Shown here: piece by piece, positions 1 to 7,082 of the stretch
Layout: each line of letters starts with the position of its first letter
Position numbering within the stretch: the stretch's first letter is position 1
Assembly: GCA_964509505.1 (NCBI GenBank)
Contig: CAZDYP010000099.1
Location: 1 to 18,734 of the forward strand
Length of the DNA: 18,734 bases
Reading direction: 5' to 3'
From: CAZDYP01 sp964509505
GTDB lineage: Bacteria; Chloroflexota; Anaerolineae; JACRMK01
Notes under the pieces: model-generated
The model's database searches: none
The model's input: the letters and a program-made list of their open reading frames with translations, nothing else
What the model was told of the DNA's origin: nothing
Made by a program: the position numbers and the translations under genes

Positions 1-321
1 CCCAACCCACAACAAGTTGGCACTCCTCAAGCTCCACAGCCTAGCATTACGCCTCTACCTATATCTAAAATTACCGATAAAGCCCCGAAGTTACCTAAAG
101 AGCAGAAAGCCGAAGTGACCATTCGTCACCCAGATGGAACCTATGAACTTCTGCTCATAGACTATTCGATAAAAGCCTCTACATATTTGGAACCAGGCGA
201 CGAGTTAATCGGTGTAACACCACCTACATCGCTTTTTGGTCACACAGCTCCTTTACCAACAGAGTTTCCACCATCTATCCCGACTTCAACTCCAGCTCCA
301 TATCCAATTCCAACACGCTAA
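1..321 (+). CDS. 3' end of an unidentified Pro/Thr-rich protein (partial)
   Basis: The frame is open from the first base of the window to a TAA at 319-321, so the gene starts upstream and only its last 106 residues are visible. They consist of a Pro/Gln-rich stretch, a short Lys-rich stretch, a compact segment around HPDGTYELLLIDYSIKAS (roughly residues 40-72 of the visible part), and a Pro/Ser/Thr-rich tail. GTG at 115 could be an internal start, but the frame is open before it and no clear ribosome site precedes it, so continuation from upstream is more likely. The tail composition suggests an extracytoplasmic or linker region. I do not recognise a family. The next gene starts 20 bases downstream, so the two are probably co-transcribed. 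The local base composition is AT-richer than the rest of the window. Confidence 0.6.
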   Translation, partial: PNPQQVGTPQAPQPSITPLPISKITDKAPKLPKEQKAEVTIRHPDGTYELLLIDYSIKASTYLEPGDELIGVTPPTSLFGHTAPLPTEFPPSIPTSTPAPYPIPTR

Positions 322-341
322 TCATAATGGGAGGAAATCAA

Positions 342-1208
342 ATGCAATCATTATCGCTAAAAAAATTATTCTATACTACGATGGTTGCAGGGCTCTTGAT
401 GACCATCACCACCAGCATTACCATCGCCGATGGCAATGATTTTGTGTATGGAGAGCTTCGCGTTGATCTGCCTGAAATCTACAATGCCAAAGATTACCAA
501 GTAGATTTGCTGGCAGAGGCCGGACCGTCTAATAGCTCCAATGGTTATACCACTGCTTGGCTGTCTATTCACTTGGACAATCAGGCTGGCACCTTTGGCC
601 AAAAGTTTACCCAAGTCGGCCTTTTGACCGATCAAAATGGAGTATATTGGTTTGTGTATTCCGAAGCTGGAGTCAGCTGCCTTCAAGGAAGTGTTTTTTG
701 GAGAGATAACAATCAGGTTCCGATTGGTTGCCGAGGCAATCTATATCATTGGGTTTCAATCAATACATGGCATACTGTTGAGCTGGTCAAATACAGCACC
801 AATAGCTACTGGATCGCTAGAGTATATGATGCCGATGGCCATGGTTTAGACATGGCGGCTATATTTTCATCTAACACGCGGATATATAGAGCCAATTCAA
901 CTACTGAAGAAGCATATTGGGGAAGCACTGATCCCAATATGCAAGCCAAGTTTCACCATCATGAGCCACGATACAAAAATGTTGATACCTTCACCTCATT
1001 TCAATTATGGCCAAGAAGCAACGGCAACAACAGCCGTATTTACACGACTGCTATAAATACTCCCCTTCCCATTTGCCCCAACAAATATGGTGCGACGCCT
1101 AATATAGACAACTATGAGTACAAGTGGTTCGCTGGCACAGGTGGACAAATCTGCAACTGGATTTTGTTCCCAGCATTTCACCACTATTTGCCTTTGACCA
1201 TGAAGTAG
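342..1208 (+). CDS. Secreted protein of unknown function with C-terminal YLPL tail
   Basis: The product is a 288-residue exported protein. I chose ATG 342 because GGGAGG at 329-334 sits 7 bases upstream; an in-frame ATG at 327 would place that site inside the gene. The N terminus reads MQSLSLKKLF, then a hydrophobic stretch of about 20 residues, and a plausible signal peptidase site after ITIA. The mature part is rich in Trp, Tyr, Asn and Ser, has four Cys (VSCLQG, IGCRG, PICPN, QICNW) that could form two disulfides, and looks like a beta-rich, possibly lectin-like or carbohydrate-facing fold. I cannot assign a family. It ends HHYLPLTMK, the same kind of tail as the secreted proteins ending at 12852 (minus) and 16852 (plus). 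Codon use and GC are lower than downstream, which fits transfer or a different compositional island. Confidence 0.85.
   Translation: MQSLSLKKLFYTTMVAGLLMTITTSITIADGNDFVYGELRVDLPEIYNAKDYQVDLLAEAGPSNSSNGYTTAWLSIHLDNQAGTFGQKFTQVGLLTDQNGVYWFVYSEAGVSCLQGSVFWRDNNQVPIGCRGNLYHWVSINTWHTVELVKYSTNSYWIARVYDADGHGLDMAAIFSSNTRIYRANSTTEEAYWGSTDPNMQAKFHHHEPRYKNVDTFTSFQLWPRSNGNNSRIYTTAINTPLPICPNKYGATPNIDNYEYKWFAGTGGQICNWILFPAFHHYLPLTMK
1188..1208 (+). other. C-terminal YLPL-(K/R) tail of secreted protein
   Basis: The last residues are YLPLTMK, encoded with TTG CCT TTG for the LPL core. Two other exported proteins in the window end in FLPLMRR and YLPLITR. The tail is a short hydrophobic beta-like strand ending in a basic residue. 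It lacks the transmembrane helix of LPXTG or PEP-CTERM sorting signals. Its function is unknown; a role in export or surface attachment is inference. Confidence 0.6.
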
Positions 1209-1291
1209 GTCAGTTTTATTTTTGTGTAGCTGTTCCCCTTAAAGAGCGTGCATGGTTTAATAGCTGGCGCACTTTTTTCTCTGCTTGCCTC

Positions 1292-1320
1292 TTGCCCCTG
1301 TCCCCCGCCCCCTGTAAAAT
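1292..1320 (+). promoter_or_regulatory. Candidate leaderless promoter of polA
   Basis: TTGCCC (1292-1297) and TAAAAT (1315-1320) are separated by 17 bases. The -10 box ends 6 bases before the polA ATG at 1327, so transcription would start at or next to the A of the start codon. No Shine-Dalgarno sequence precedes that ATG, only ACCCCC. The rest of the 118-base gap (1209-1326) is pyrimidine-rich and holds nothing else I can name. Confidence 0.45.
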
Positions 1321-1326
1321 ACCCCC

Positions 1327-4152
1327 ATGCCAAAACTTATTTTGCTTGACGGACACTCGCTGGCTTATCGTGCGTATCATGCCTTGCCGCCAACGATGAA
1401 GACCAAGACGGGCGAATTGACGAATGCCGTGTATGGGTTCGTCACGACGATTTTCAAAATCCTCAGGGACGAGCAACCCGACTATCTCGCCGTCGCCTTC
1501 GATGTCGGCAGGACGTTCCGCGACGATTGGTTCGCAGACTACAAAGGCACGCGCCAAGCGATGCCCGACGATCTCAGTTATCAGATTGAACGCATCCGCG
1601 CCGTGATTCGTGCCTTCAACATCCCTGTCTTGGAACTCGACGGCTATGAGGCGGATGATGTATTGGGCACGGTGTCGCGCCAAGCCGAACAGCAGAAGGT
1701 TGAAACGCGCATCTACACGGGCGACACCGATGCGTTCCAACTCGTCTCGCCGCTCGTGCGGGTCGTCGTGTCGCGCAAACAGTTTGGCGACCTCGCGGTG
1801 TATGATGAAGCGGCAGTGAAGGAACGCTATGGGCTTGCGCCGAATCAGCTCGCCGACTTTCGCGGCTTGAAGGGCGACACAGCGGATAACATCCCCGGCG
1901 TGCCGGGCATCGGTGAGAAAACGGCGACAGATTTGTTGCAACAATTCGGCACGCTCGAAGGCATCTATGTGCATCTCGACGAGGTCACGGCGAAGCGTGC
2001 GCGCGAAGCATTAGCGGCGAACAAAGACAAGGCATTCCTCTCGAAGAAACTCGCCATCATCGTGCGCGACGCGCCCATCACGCTCGACCTCGACGCGTGT
2101 CGCGTTAACGCCTACGACCCCGAGGCGGTGAAAGCCATTTTCCGCGAGTTAGAGTTTCGCAGCTTGATGGAGCGACTGCCTGCAAGTAACCAGAAGTCAG
2201 TAGTCAGTGGTCAGATTGATGCCCAACAACTCGCACCTCCAACCTCTAACTTCCAACCTCCAACTGCCACTCACCAATTACCAATTACTAATTACCAGAT
2301 CATTCAGGACGAGGCGACGCTCAAGAAGCTGGCGAAGCAATGGAAGAAGGCGAAGACCATCGCGATTGACACGGAGACGAGCAGCGAGAATGCGTTGAAC
2401 GCGGAGCTTGTCGGCATCTCACTCGCTGTGAAAGAAGGTGAGGCGTTTTATTTGCCCATTGGTCATCGCGCGTCAGGGCAGCTCGGCTTGTTGGGTGAGA
2501 TGGCAGACACATCAGACGATTATCGTTGCTTGTCGTTGGATGCGGTGCGCACGCAGCTCGCGCCGATACTCGCTGACCCAAAGATTGCGAAGGTCGGACA
2601 CAACATCAAGTTCGACGTGCTCGTGTTGGCGGCACATGGCATGCCTGCCGAGAACATCGCCTTCGACACGATGCTTGCGGCGTTTTTACTGGAACCGCAT
2701 TCGCATCAATTAGGCTTAAAAGACTTGGGTTTCAAACGCCTCAACATCGAGATGGCGACCTACGAGTCGCTGGTTGGCAAGGGCAAGGACAAACTCACAA
2801 TGGTGCAAGTGCCCATCAGCCAAGCGGGACCCTATGCGTGCGCCGACGCCGATGTGACCTATCGGCTCGTTGGTGGTTTGCGCGACGATTTGCAAGCAAA
2901 GCAAGCGTGGTCATTGTTCAACGACATCGAGATGCCGCTCGTGCCTGTGTTAATTGCGATGGAGCAAGCGGGTGTATTGCTCGACACGAAGTTTCTGGCG
3001 ACGATGAAAGACGAGCTCGATAAGCGCCTGGTTGAGTTGCAGCGCGAGATGACGCGCATCGTCAAGCATGAGTTCAATCCAAATTCGACGCAGCAACTAA
3101 GCAAGGTCTTGTTCGAGGAATTGAAGCTCGATACAAAAGAGGTGCCGCGCACGAAGGCAGGCGGCTACTCGACTTCGGTGGAAGTGTTGGAGCAATTGCA
3201 GGGGTCACATCCCTTGATTGATTTGATTTTGGAGCATCGTCAACTCGACAAGCTGCAATCTACCTACGTCGAAGCGTTGCCCGCGCTTGTCAGTCCCAAA
3301 GATGGACGCTTGCATACGTCATACAATCAAGCGGGCGCGGTGACGGGGCGCATCTCGTCGTCGGAGCCAAATTTGCAGAACATCCCGATTCGCACGGAGC
3401 TGGGGCGGCGTGTGCGTAGAGCGTTCATCGCGCCCGAGGGCCACAAACTTGTCAAAGCCGATTACTCGCAAGTGGAGCTGCGCATTCTCGCGCATCTCTC
3501 ACGCGATGAAGGTTTGCTCGAAGCGTTTGCGCGCGATGAGGATGTGCATGTGGCGACGGCGGCGACCATCTTCGGCGTGCCGCAGCGCGAGGTCACGTCC
3601 ACGATGCGCGCTATCGCCAAGACCACGAACTACGCGATTGTCTATGGCATCAGCGGCTTCGGGCTGGCCGCGCGCACCGAGTTGTCGCCGAAAGAAGCGC
3701 AACAATTCATCACGAGCTATTTTGAAAAGTATCCCGGCGTGAAAAAGTATTTGGATGAAACAAAGGAGAAGGCGCGCACGCTTGGTTATGTCGAGACGTT
3801 GCTGGGACGACGGCGTTACTTCCCCGAACTGCAATCACGCGCGGGCAATTTCGCGCAACGCGCTGCCGCCGAGCGCATGGCCATCAACGCGCCCGTGCAA
3901 GGAACGAGCGCAGATATTATGAAGCTCGCGATGATTCGCCTCGCCGCCGAGCTGCAGCGAAAAAAGATGGACAGCAAAATGATTTTGCAGGTGCATGACG
4001 AGCTCGTGTTTGAAGCGCCTGACGACGAGGTGAAGGCTTTGGCGAAATTGGCGCATGAGGTGATGGCGAATGCCTACCAGCTCGCCGTGCCGTTGGGTGT
4101 GGAGGTGAAAGGAGGAAAGAATTGGAATGAGGTGGGAGACATCGAAGGATGA
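1327..4152 (+). CDS. polA: DNA polymerase I, three-domain, proofreading
   Basis: This 941-residue family A polymerase serves Okazaki-fragment maturation and gap-filling repair. The 5' nuclease domain (about 1-285) begins MPKLILLDGHSLAYRAYHAL and contains DGYEADDVLG, GDTDAFQL and the helix-hairpin-helix LKGDTADNIPGVPGIGEKTA. The 3'-5' exonuclease (about 325-520) keeps its catalytic residues: D348 and E350 (DTET), D430 (GHNIKFD), Y503 and D507 (YACAD), so proofreading should be active. The polymerase domain has motif A DYSQVELR (D712, E717), motif B with K765, Y769 and Y773, and motif C QVHDELVFE (D891, E892). Two features are unusual. Y769 stands where E. coli has F762 and Taq F667. Residues 289-325, between the two nuclease domains, are a Pro/Thr/Asn/Gln low-complexity insert also present in MutS. 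The start is fixed by homology and a leaderless promoter. Confidence 0.98.
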   Translation: MPKLILLDGHSLAYRAYHALPPTMKTKTGELTNAVYGFVTTIFKILRDEQPDYLAVAFDVGRTFRDDWFADYKGTRQAMPDDLSYQIERIRAVIRAFNIPVLELDGYEADDVLGTVSRQAEQQKVETRIYTGDTDAFQLVSPLVRVVVSRKQFGDLAVYDEAAVKERYGLAPNQLADFRGLKGDTADNIPGVPGIGEKTATDLLQQFGTLEGIYVHLDEVTAKRAREALAANKDKAFLSKKLAIIVRDAPITLDLDACRVNAYDPEAVKAIFRELEFRSLMERLPASNQKSVVSGQIDAQQLAPPTSNFQPPTATHQLPITNYQIIQDEATLKKLAKQWKKAKTIAIDTETSSENALNAELVGISLAVKEGEAFYLPIGHRASGQLGLLGEMADTSDDYRCLSLDAVRTQLAPILADPKIAKVGHNIKFDVLVLAAHGMPAENIAFDTMLAAFLLEPHSHQLGLKDLGFKRLNIEMATYESLVGKGKDKLTMVQVPISQAGPYACADADVTYRLVGGLRDDLQAKQAWSLFNDIEMPLVPVLIAMEQAGVLLDTKFLATMKDELDKRLVELQREMTRIVKHEFNPNSTQQLSKVLFEELKLDTKEVPRTKAGGYSTSVEVLEQLQGSHPLIDLILEHRQLDKLQSTYVEALPALVSPKDGRLHTSYNQAGAVTGRISSSEPNLQNIPIRTELGRRVRRAFIAPEGHKLVKADYSQVELRILAHLSRDEGLLEAFARDEDVHVATAATIFGVPQREVTSTMRAIAKTTNYAIVYGISGFGLAARTELSPKEAQQFITSYFEKYPGVKKYLDETKEKARTLGYVETLLGRRRYFPELQSRAGNFAQRAAAERMAINAPVQGTSADIMKLAMIRLAAELQRKKMDSKMILQVHDELVFEAPDDEVKALAKLAHEVMANAYQLAVPLGVEVKGGKNWNEVGDIEG
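2191..2300 (+). repeat. In-frame low-complexity insert in polA linker
   Basis: This segment consists of short repeating words: a cagtagtcagtggtcag stretch, then CCTCCAACCTCTAAC-type and CAATTAC-type words. It encodes residues 289-325 of PolA, including PPTSNFQPPT and QLPITNY. Bases 2235-2295 align without gaps to 10649-10709 in mutS, with 52 of 61 bases identical, and are read in the same frame there. It is very unlike the surrounding GC-rich coding sequence and falls in the flexible linker between the 5' nuclease and the 3'-5' exonuclease. Confidence 0.8.
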
Positions 4153-4189
4153 ATGGGTAAGTCGTTCAATTGGTTATGACTGTTTTCTT

Positions 4190-4218
4190 TTGCCAAACAT
4201 TTTTCTCCCTGTTACAAT
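4190..4218 (+). promoter_or_regulatory. Extended -10 promoter for the CpXC gene
   Basis: TTGCCA (4190-4195), a 17-base spacer and TACAAT (4213-4218) with TG at 4210-4211 form an extended -10 sigma-70-type promoter. The expected start near 4225 gives a leader of about 77 bases that includes both hairpins at 4232-4282 and the ribosome site AAGGA at 4290-4294. Confidence 0.6.
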
Positions 4219-4231
4219 CCTTCTCGCTTTT

Positions 4232-4282
4232 GTAGGGCAAATTTTCCATTTGCCCAATGGACAAATTGAAGATTTGTCCTAC
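4232..4282 (+). repeat. Double-hairpin palindromic element in 5' leader
   Basis: Two perfect 8-bp hairpins lie in tandem: GGGCAAAT-ttttcc-type loop-ATTTGCCC (4235-4255) and GGACAAAT-tgaag-ATTTGTCC (4259-4279). The arms differ only at the third pair, G-C in one and A-T in the other. The outer arms GTAGGGCAAAT (4232-4242) and ATTTGTCCTAC (4272-4282) can instead pair with each other through one G-U, giving one long stem. It lies 20 bases before the CpXC start codon. It may be a dispersed palindromic repeat or a leader control element. Confidence 0.7.
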
Positions 4283-4301
4283 TTTCCTCAAGGATGTTTT
4301 C

Positions 4302-5885
4302 ATGTCTGCACCCCAAACGACTCGTGTGCAATGTCCCCAATGCCGCCAACCTGTAACCGTCAATGTGATGAGTGTGGTAGATGTGGGACAACAGCCACAA
4401 CTCAAGGCTGCGGTGTTGCGTGGTCAAATCAACGCGGTCGCCTGCCCCAGCTGCAACTATCGTGGCCTGATGGCGACGCCGATGCTTTATCACGATCCCG
4501 CCAAGCAATTGGCTGTGGTGGTGATGCCAATGGAACTGAAGCTGCGGCGCGAAGACGAAGAACGCATGATAGGTAAACTCACCAATGCGTTGTTGGCGAC
4601 GATTCCCAACGAGCAACGCAAGATGTACATGCTGCAGCCGCGCATGGTGTTATCGCCGCAGCGGCTCATCGAAGAAATTTATCAAGCCGACGGCGTGACG
4701 AAAGAAGAGCTCGACAAACAAGCCGCGCAACAACGCTTGTTACAAACTTTATTGCGTAGCGCCAACAATACGGAATCGCTCAAGCAAGCGATTCAAGCTA
4801 ACAAAGCCGACATCAATCAGGAATTTATAGACTTCGTCGCCAACGTCGCCATGACGACCCTCGCCGAAGGCAATCAACCAGCAGGCGCGCAATTGATGTC
4901 GTTTGCGCGCCTCGTCGCCAGCGAGCTCGATTTGAACGCGCCGAGCCAGCGCGTCGTTACCGTGGACGAGCTAATCGAAGCGTTCCGCCAAGCCAAAGAT
5001 GCCCACGAATTTCGCGAGCTCGTCGCCGCGACACATTCCGCGCTGGATTACAAATTCTACCAAACGCTGACCATGAAGATTGAACAGGCGACGGGTGACG
5101 AAGCCAACGCGCTGAAGCAACTCCGTTCAAGATTGTTGTCGGTGAGTGAAGAATTAGAAAAAGAGGCGGAACGCGCCTACCAGCAAGGCAATCAGCTGTT
5201 GCAAGAAATTCTGCAAAGTCGCGATTACAAACAAGCGATTGCCGCTAACGCAGAACGTATTGACGACTCTTTCTTGATGGCGCTGCAAATCGAGCTGCAG
5301 CGCGCGACACAAATGCGACAAGAATCTGTCGTGCGTACCCTGAAGGACGTCTATCAAGAAGTGGTGGCACAGATGGAAAATCGCATGCCGCCCGAAATGC
5401 AGTTCGTCAACCAACTCTTACGCGCGCCCGCCGCTGAACGCGCCGCGCTTTTGCAAGCAAATGCCCAACTGGTCACGACCGATACGTTGCAGTTGATGGC
5501 GTCGCTTGTCCAAGATTGGCAAGCGCAAGGGCGCATGGACGCGGCTAATGAACTCGTTGGGGTGATGGAACAAGCGGCGCAGCTGGTGGAACAAGCGCAC
5601 CTGGCGGCTATGAATCAATTGCGCGCGACGCTGCCATCCAATCAGCAAATCATCGTGGACTTGTTGCAAGCGGAGCCGAGCGAGCGCGCGGAAATTTTGC
5701 GGACACACCTCGACATGGTGACGCCCGAATTGATCGAAGCGATGACGAAGCTCGCCAATGATTTTCACGCGCAAGGTCGCACGGATCTCGCGCGCGAGCT
5801 CGCGGGTGTGGTGCAACAAACCGCTGCCTGGCTGACCCCCGTTTCCGAGAGCGCGAAGCTGCGGCGCGCGGCGACGGTCTCCTAA
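4302..5885 (+). CDS. CpXC-domain protein with helical repeat tail
   Basis: The product is a 527-residue cytoplasmic protein. I chose ATG 4302 because AAGGA at 4290-4294 precedes it; the in-frame ATG at 4257 lies inside the hairpin element. Residues 9-76 form a CpXC-type zinc ribbon with C11-P-x-C14 and C48-P-x-C51 followed by the MLYHDP segment typical of that domain. The rest is almost all alpha-helical and appears to contain five diverged repeats of about 62-75 residues, starting near residues 146, 222, 300, 367 and 447. The last two are the clearest match (LLxAxxxERAxxL ... QGRxDxAxELxGVxxQ). No membrane segment or enzyme motif is visible. CpXC proteins have no established function. The repeats suggest a scaffold or interaction role, which is inference. 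Confidence 0.85.
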   Translation: MSAPQTTRVQCPQCRQPVTVNVMSVVDVGQQPQLKAAVLRGQINAVACPSCNYRGLMATPMLYHDPAKQLAVVVMPMELKLRREDEERMIGKLTNALLATIPNEQRKMYMLQPRMVLSPQRLIEEIYQADGVTKEELDKQAAQQRLLQTLLRSANNTESLKQAIQANKADINQEFIDFVANVAMTTLAEGNQPAGAQLMSFARLVASELDLNAPSQRVVTVDELIEAFRQAKDAHEFRELVAATHSALDYKFYQTLTMKIEQATGDEANALKQLRSRLLSVSEELEKEAERAYQQGNQLLQEILQSRDYKQAIAANAERIDDSFLMALQIELQRATQMRQESVVRTLKDVYQEVVAQMENRMPPEMQFVNQLLRAPAAERAALLQANAQLVTTDTLQLMASLVQDWQAQGRMDAANELVGVMEQAAQLVEQAHLAAMNQLRATLPSNQQIIVDLLQAEPSERAEILRTHLDMVTPELIEAMTKLANDFHAQGRTDLARELAGVVQQTAAWLTPVSESAKLRRAATVS

Positions 5886-6022
5886 CGAGCAGTTTCACCG
5901 TATGAAGTCCGGCAGCAATTTACGTTTGCAGCCGCCACGTCTCCTTTGGGAGATGACGCTTGTCGAAAGCGCCAGTGTGCTTTATCGTCTGCATGGCTCG
6001 ACTAGCTCGCCACGTTTAGCTC
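5886..6022 (+). other. Intergenic region before qng1
   Basis: This 137-base gap holds a small TCTCC/GGAGA hairpin near 5939-5953 and a weak promoter-like pair, TTGTCG (5960-5965) and TATCGT (5983-5988), 17 bases apart. An ORF at 5902-6156 crosses it, but it overlaps qng1 in another frame and resembles nothing, so I treat it as a shadow. There is no clear terminator for the CpXC gene. Confidence 0.35.
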
Positions 6023-6988
6023 ATGTCTTTCTCCGACCCTCTTGGCGTGCGCGCCTCCGCGCAATTCGTGATGCAGCACGCGCAGCATGTCACCCTAGAC
6101 GACGAGGCGCTACAACGTCTCTGCGCCAACTTCAACACCCATTTGCGCGTGCCTGAATGGAACAGTCATTATCATTGGGGCGATGGCACAACACGCACCG
6201 CGAATTACATCCTCTTGCTCGACGCGCTCAATTTTTCGTTTTGGGACGAACCGCGCTGGCACATCACTTATCAAGGCGAGCGACTCGACGGTTATTGGGC
6301 GCTGGCGGCGGCATTGAAGCGCGCGATTGAAGATGGCATTGACCTGACAGATGCGCACATCTTGGCGCAGCTGGACGAGGCGCAACTCGCGCACATCTTC
6401 CGCGGCGAACACATGCTTCCCTTGTTCCCTGAGCGCGTTACGCATGCGCGCGCGGTAGGGCAAGGGCTACTCGAAAACTTTGAGGGGCAATGCGCGCGAC
6501 TCATCGCGGTTTGTGAATTCGACGCGCCGCGCATCGCGCAAACCATCGTCGCCAATTTTTCGTCGTTCCGTGATGAGACGATGTATCACGGCCGTCTCGT
6601 AAAAATTTACAAACGCGCACAGATTGTCGCAGCGGATTTATTCGGCGCGTTTGGCGGGCAAGCGTGGGGCGCATTGAAAAATCTCGACGCGCTGACCTGC
6701 TTCGCCGATTACAAGCTGCCTCAGATTTTGCGACGCTGGGGTATCTTGCGTTACAGCGACGCGCTCGCGCAGACGGTTGACGCGCGAGTAGAAATTCCTG
6801 CGGGGAGCGCTGAGGAAGTCGAGATTCGCGCGGCGACCATCGTGGCTGTCGAGCGCATGAAAGAAGCATTACACGCACGTAGCATCATGTTGCATAGCGT
6901 GCAGATTGATTGGGCGTTGTGGGCAGCGGCGCAAGGCGCGCCGCCCGATGGCAAGCCTTATCATCGGACGAGGACGATTTACTATTAG
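6023..6988 (+). CDS. qng1: Queuosine 5'-phosphate N-glycosidase (DUF2419, Qng1-like)
   Basis: This 321-residue protein belongs to the queuosine salvage family (DUF2419, formerly C9orf64 in human). Characterised members release the base queuine from queuosine 5'-monophosphate so that it can be reinserted into tRNA. Family signatures run the full length: the start DPLGVRASAQFV, then NYILLLDALNFSFWDEPRW, FYKRAQ-like IYKRAQIVAADL, LDALTCFADYKLPQILRRWG, EEVEIRAATIVAVERMK and the terminal PYHRTRTIYY. The length is normal for the family. The ribosome site before ATG 6023 is poor, but family alignment supports this start. The gene is convergent with DUF4058 and lies 0.9 kb from tgt, the enzyme that would use the queuine. 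The pairing supports salvage of queuine rather than synthesis; no preQ1 biosynthesis genes are in the window. Confidence 0.92.
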   Translation: MSFSDPLGVRASAQFVMQHAQHVTLDDEALQRLCANFNTHLRVPEWNSHYHWGDGTTRTANYILLLDALNFSFWDEPRWHITYQGERLDGYWALAAALKRAIEDGIDLTDAHILAQLDEAQLAHIFRGEHMLPLFPERVTHARAVGQGLLENFEGQCARLIAVCEFDAPRIAQTIVANFSSFRDETMYHGRLVKIYKRAQIVAADLFGAFGGQAWGALKNLDALTCFADYKLPQILRRWGILRYSDALAQTVDARVEIPAGSAEEVEIRAATIVAVERMKEALHARSIMLHSVQIDWALWAAAQGAPPDGKPYHRTRTIYY

Positions 6989-7081
6989 CCGATAGCGAAT
7001 GGCGGATAGCGAATAGCCAATCGCAGCTGGTTAATAGCAGATGACGCTATGCAATATGCCATCCGCCATACGCTATCTGCC
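6988..7081. repeat. Inverted repeat filling the qng1/DUF4058 convergent gap
   Basis: The left arm at 6988-7010 and the right arm at 7058-7080 pair at 20 of 23 positions around a 47-base loop. The left arm also contains GATAGCGAAT twice (6991-7000 and 7005-7014). The element starts on the last base of the qng1 stop codon and ends 2 bases from the stop of the opposite gene. There is no T-run on either side, so it is not a standard intrinsic terminator, though it may stop or protect both transcripts. Confidence 0.65.
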
Positions 7082-7082
7082 A

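Noticed and set aside
327..341. ATG 327 as start of the first secreted protein
   Set aside because: The GGGAGG ribosome site would lie inside the gene; ATG 342 is correctly spaced from it.
1216..1974. 252-residue minus-strand ORF at the start of polA
   Set aside because: It lies almost wholly opposite well-conserved polA codons, has low-complexity Arg/His-rich composition and no ribosome site; it is a shadow.
2191..2300. Repeats in polA considered as a CRISPR-like array
   Set aside because: The units are about 5-16 bases, adjacent, without spacers, and are read through as part of PolA.
5902..6156. 84-residue plus-strand ORF before qng1
   Set aside because: It overlaps the start of qng1 in another frame, is Arg-rich and resembles nothing.
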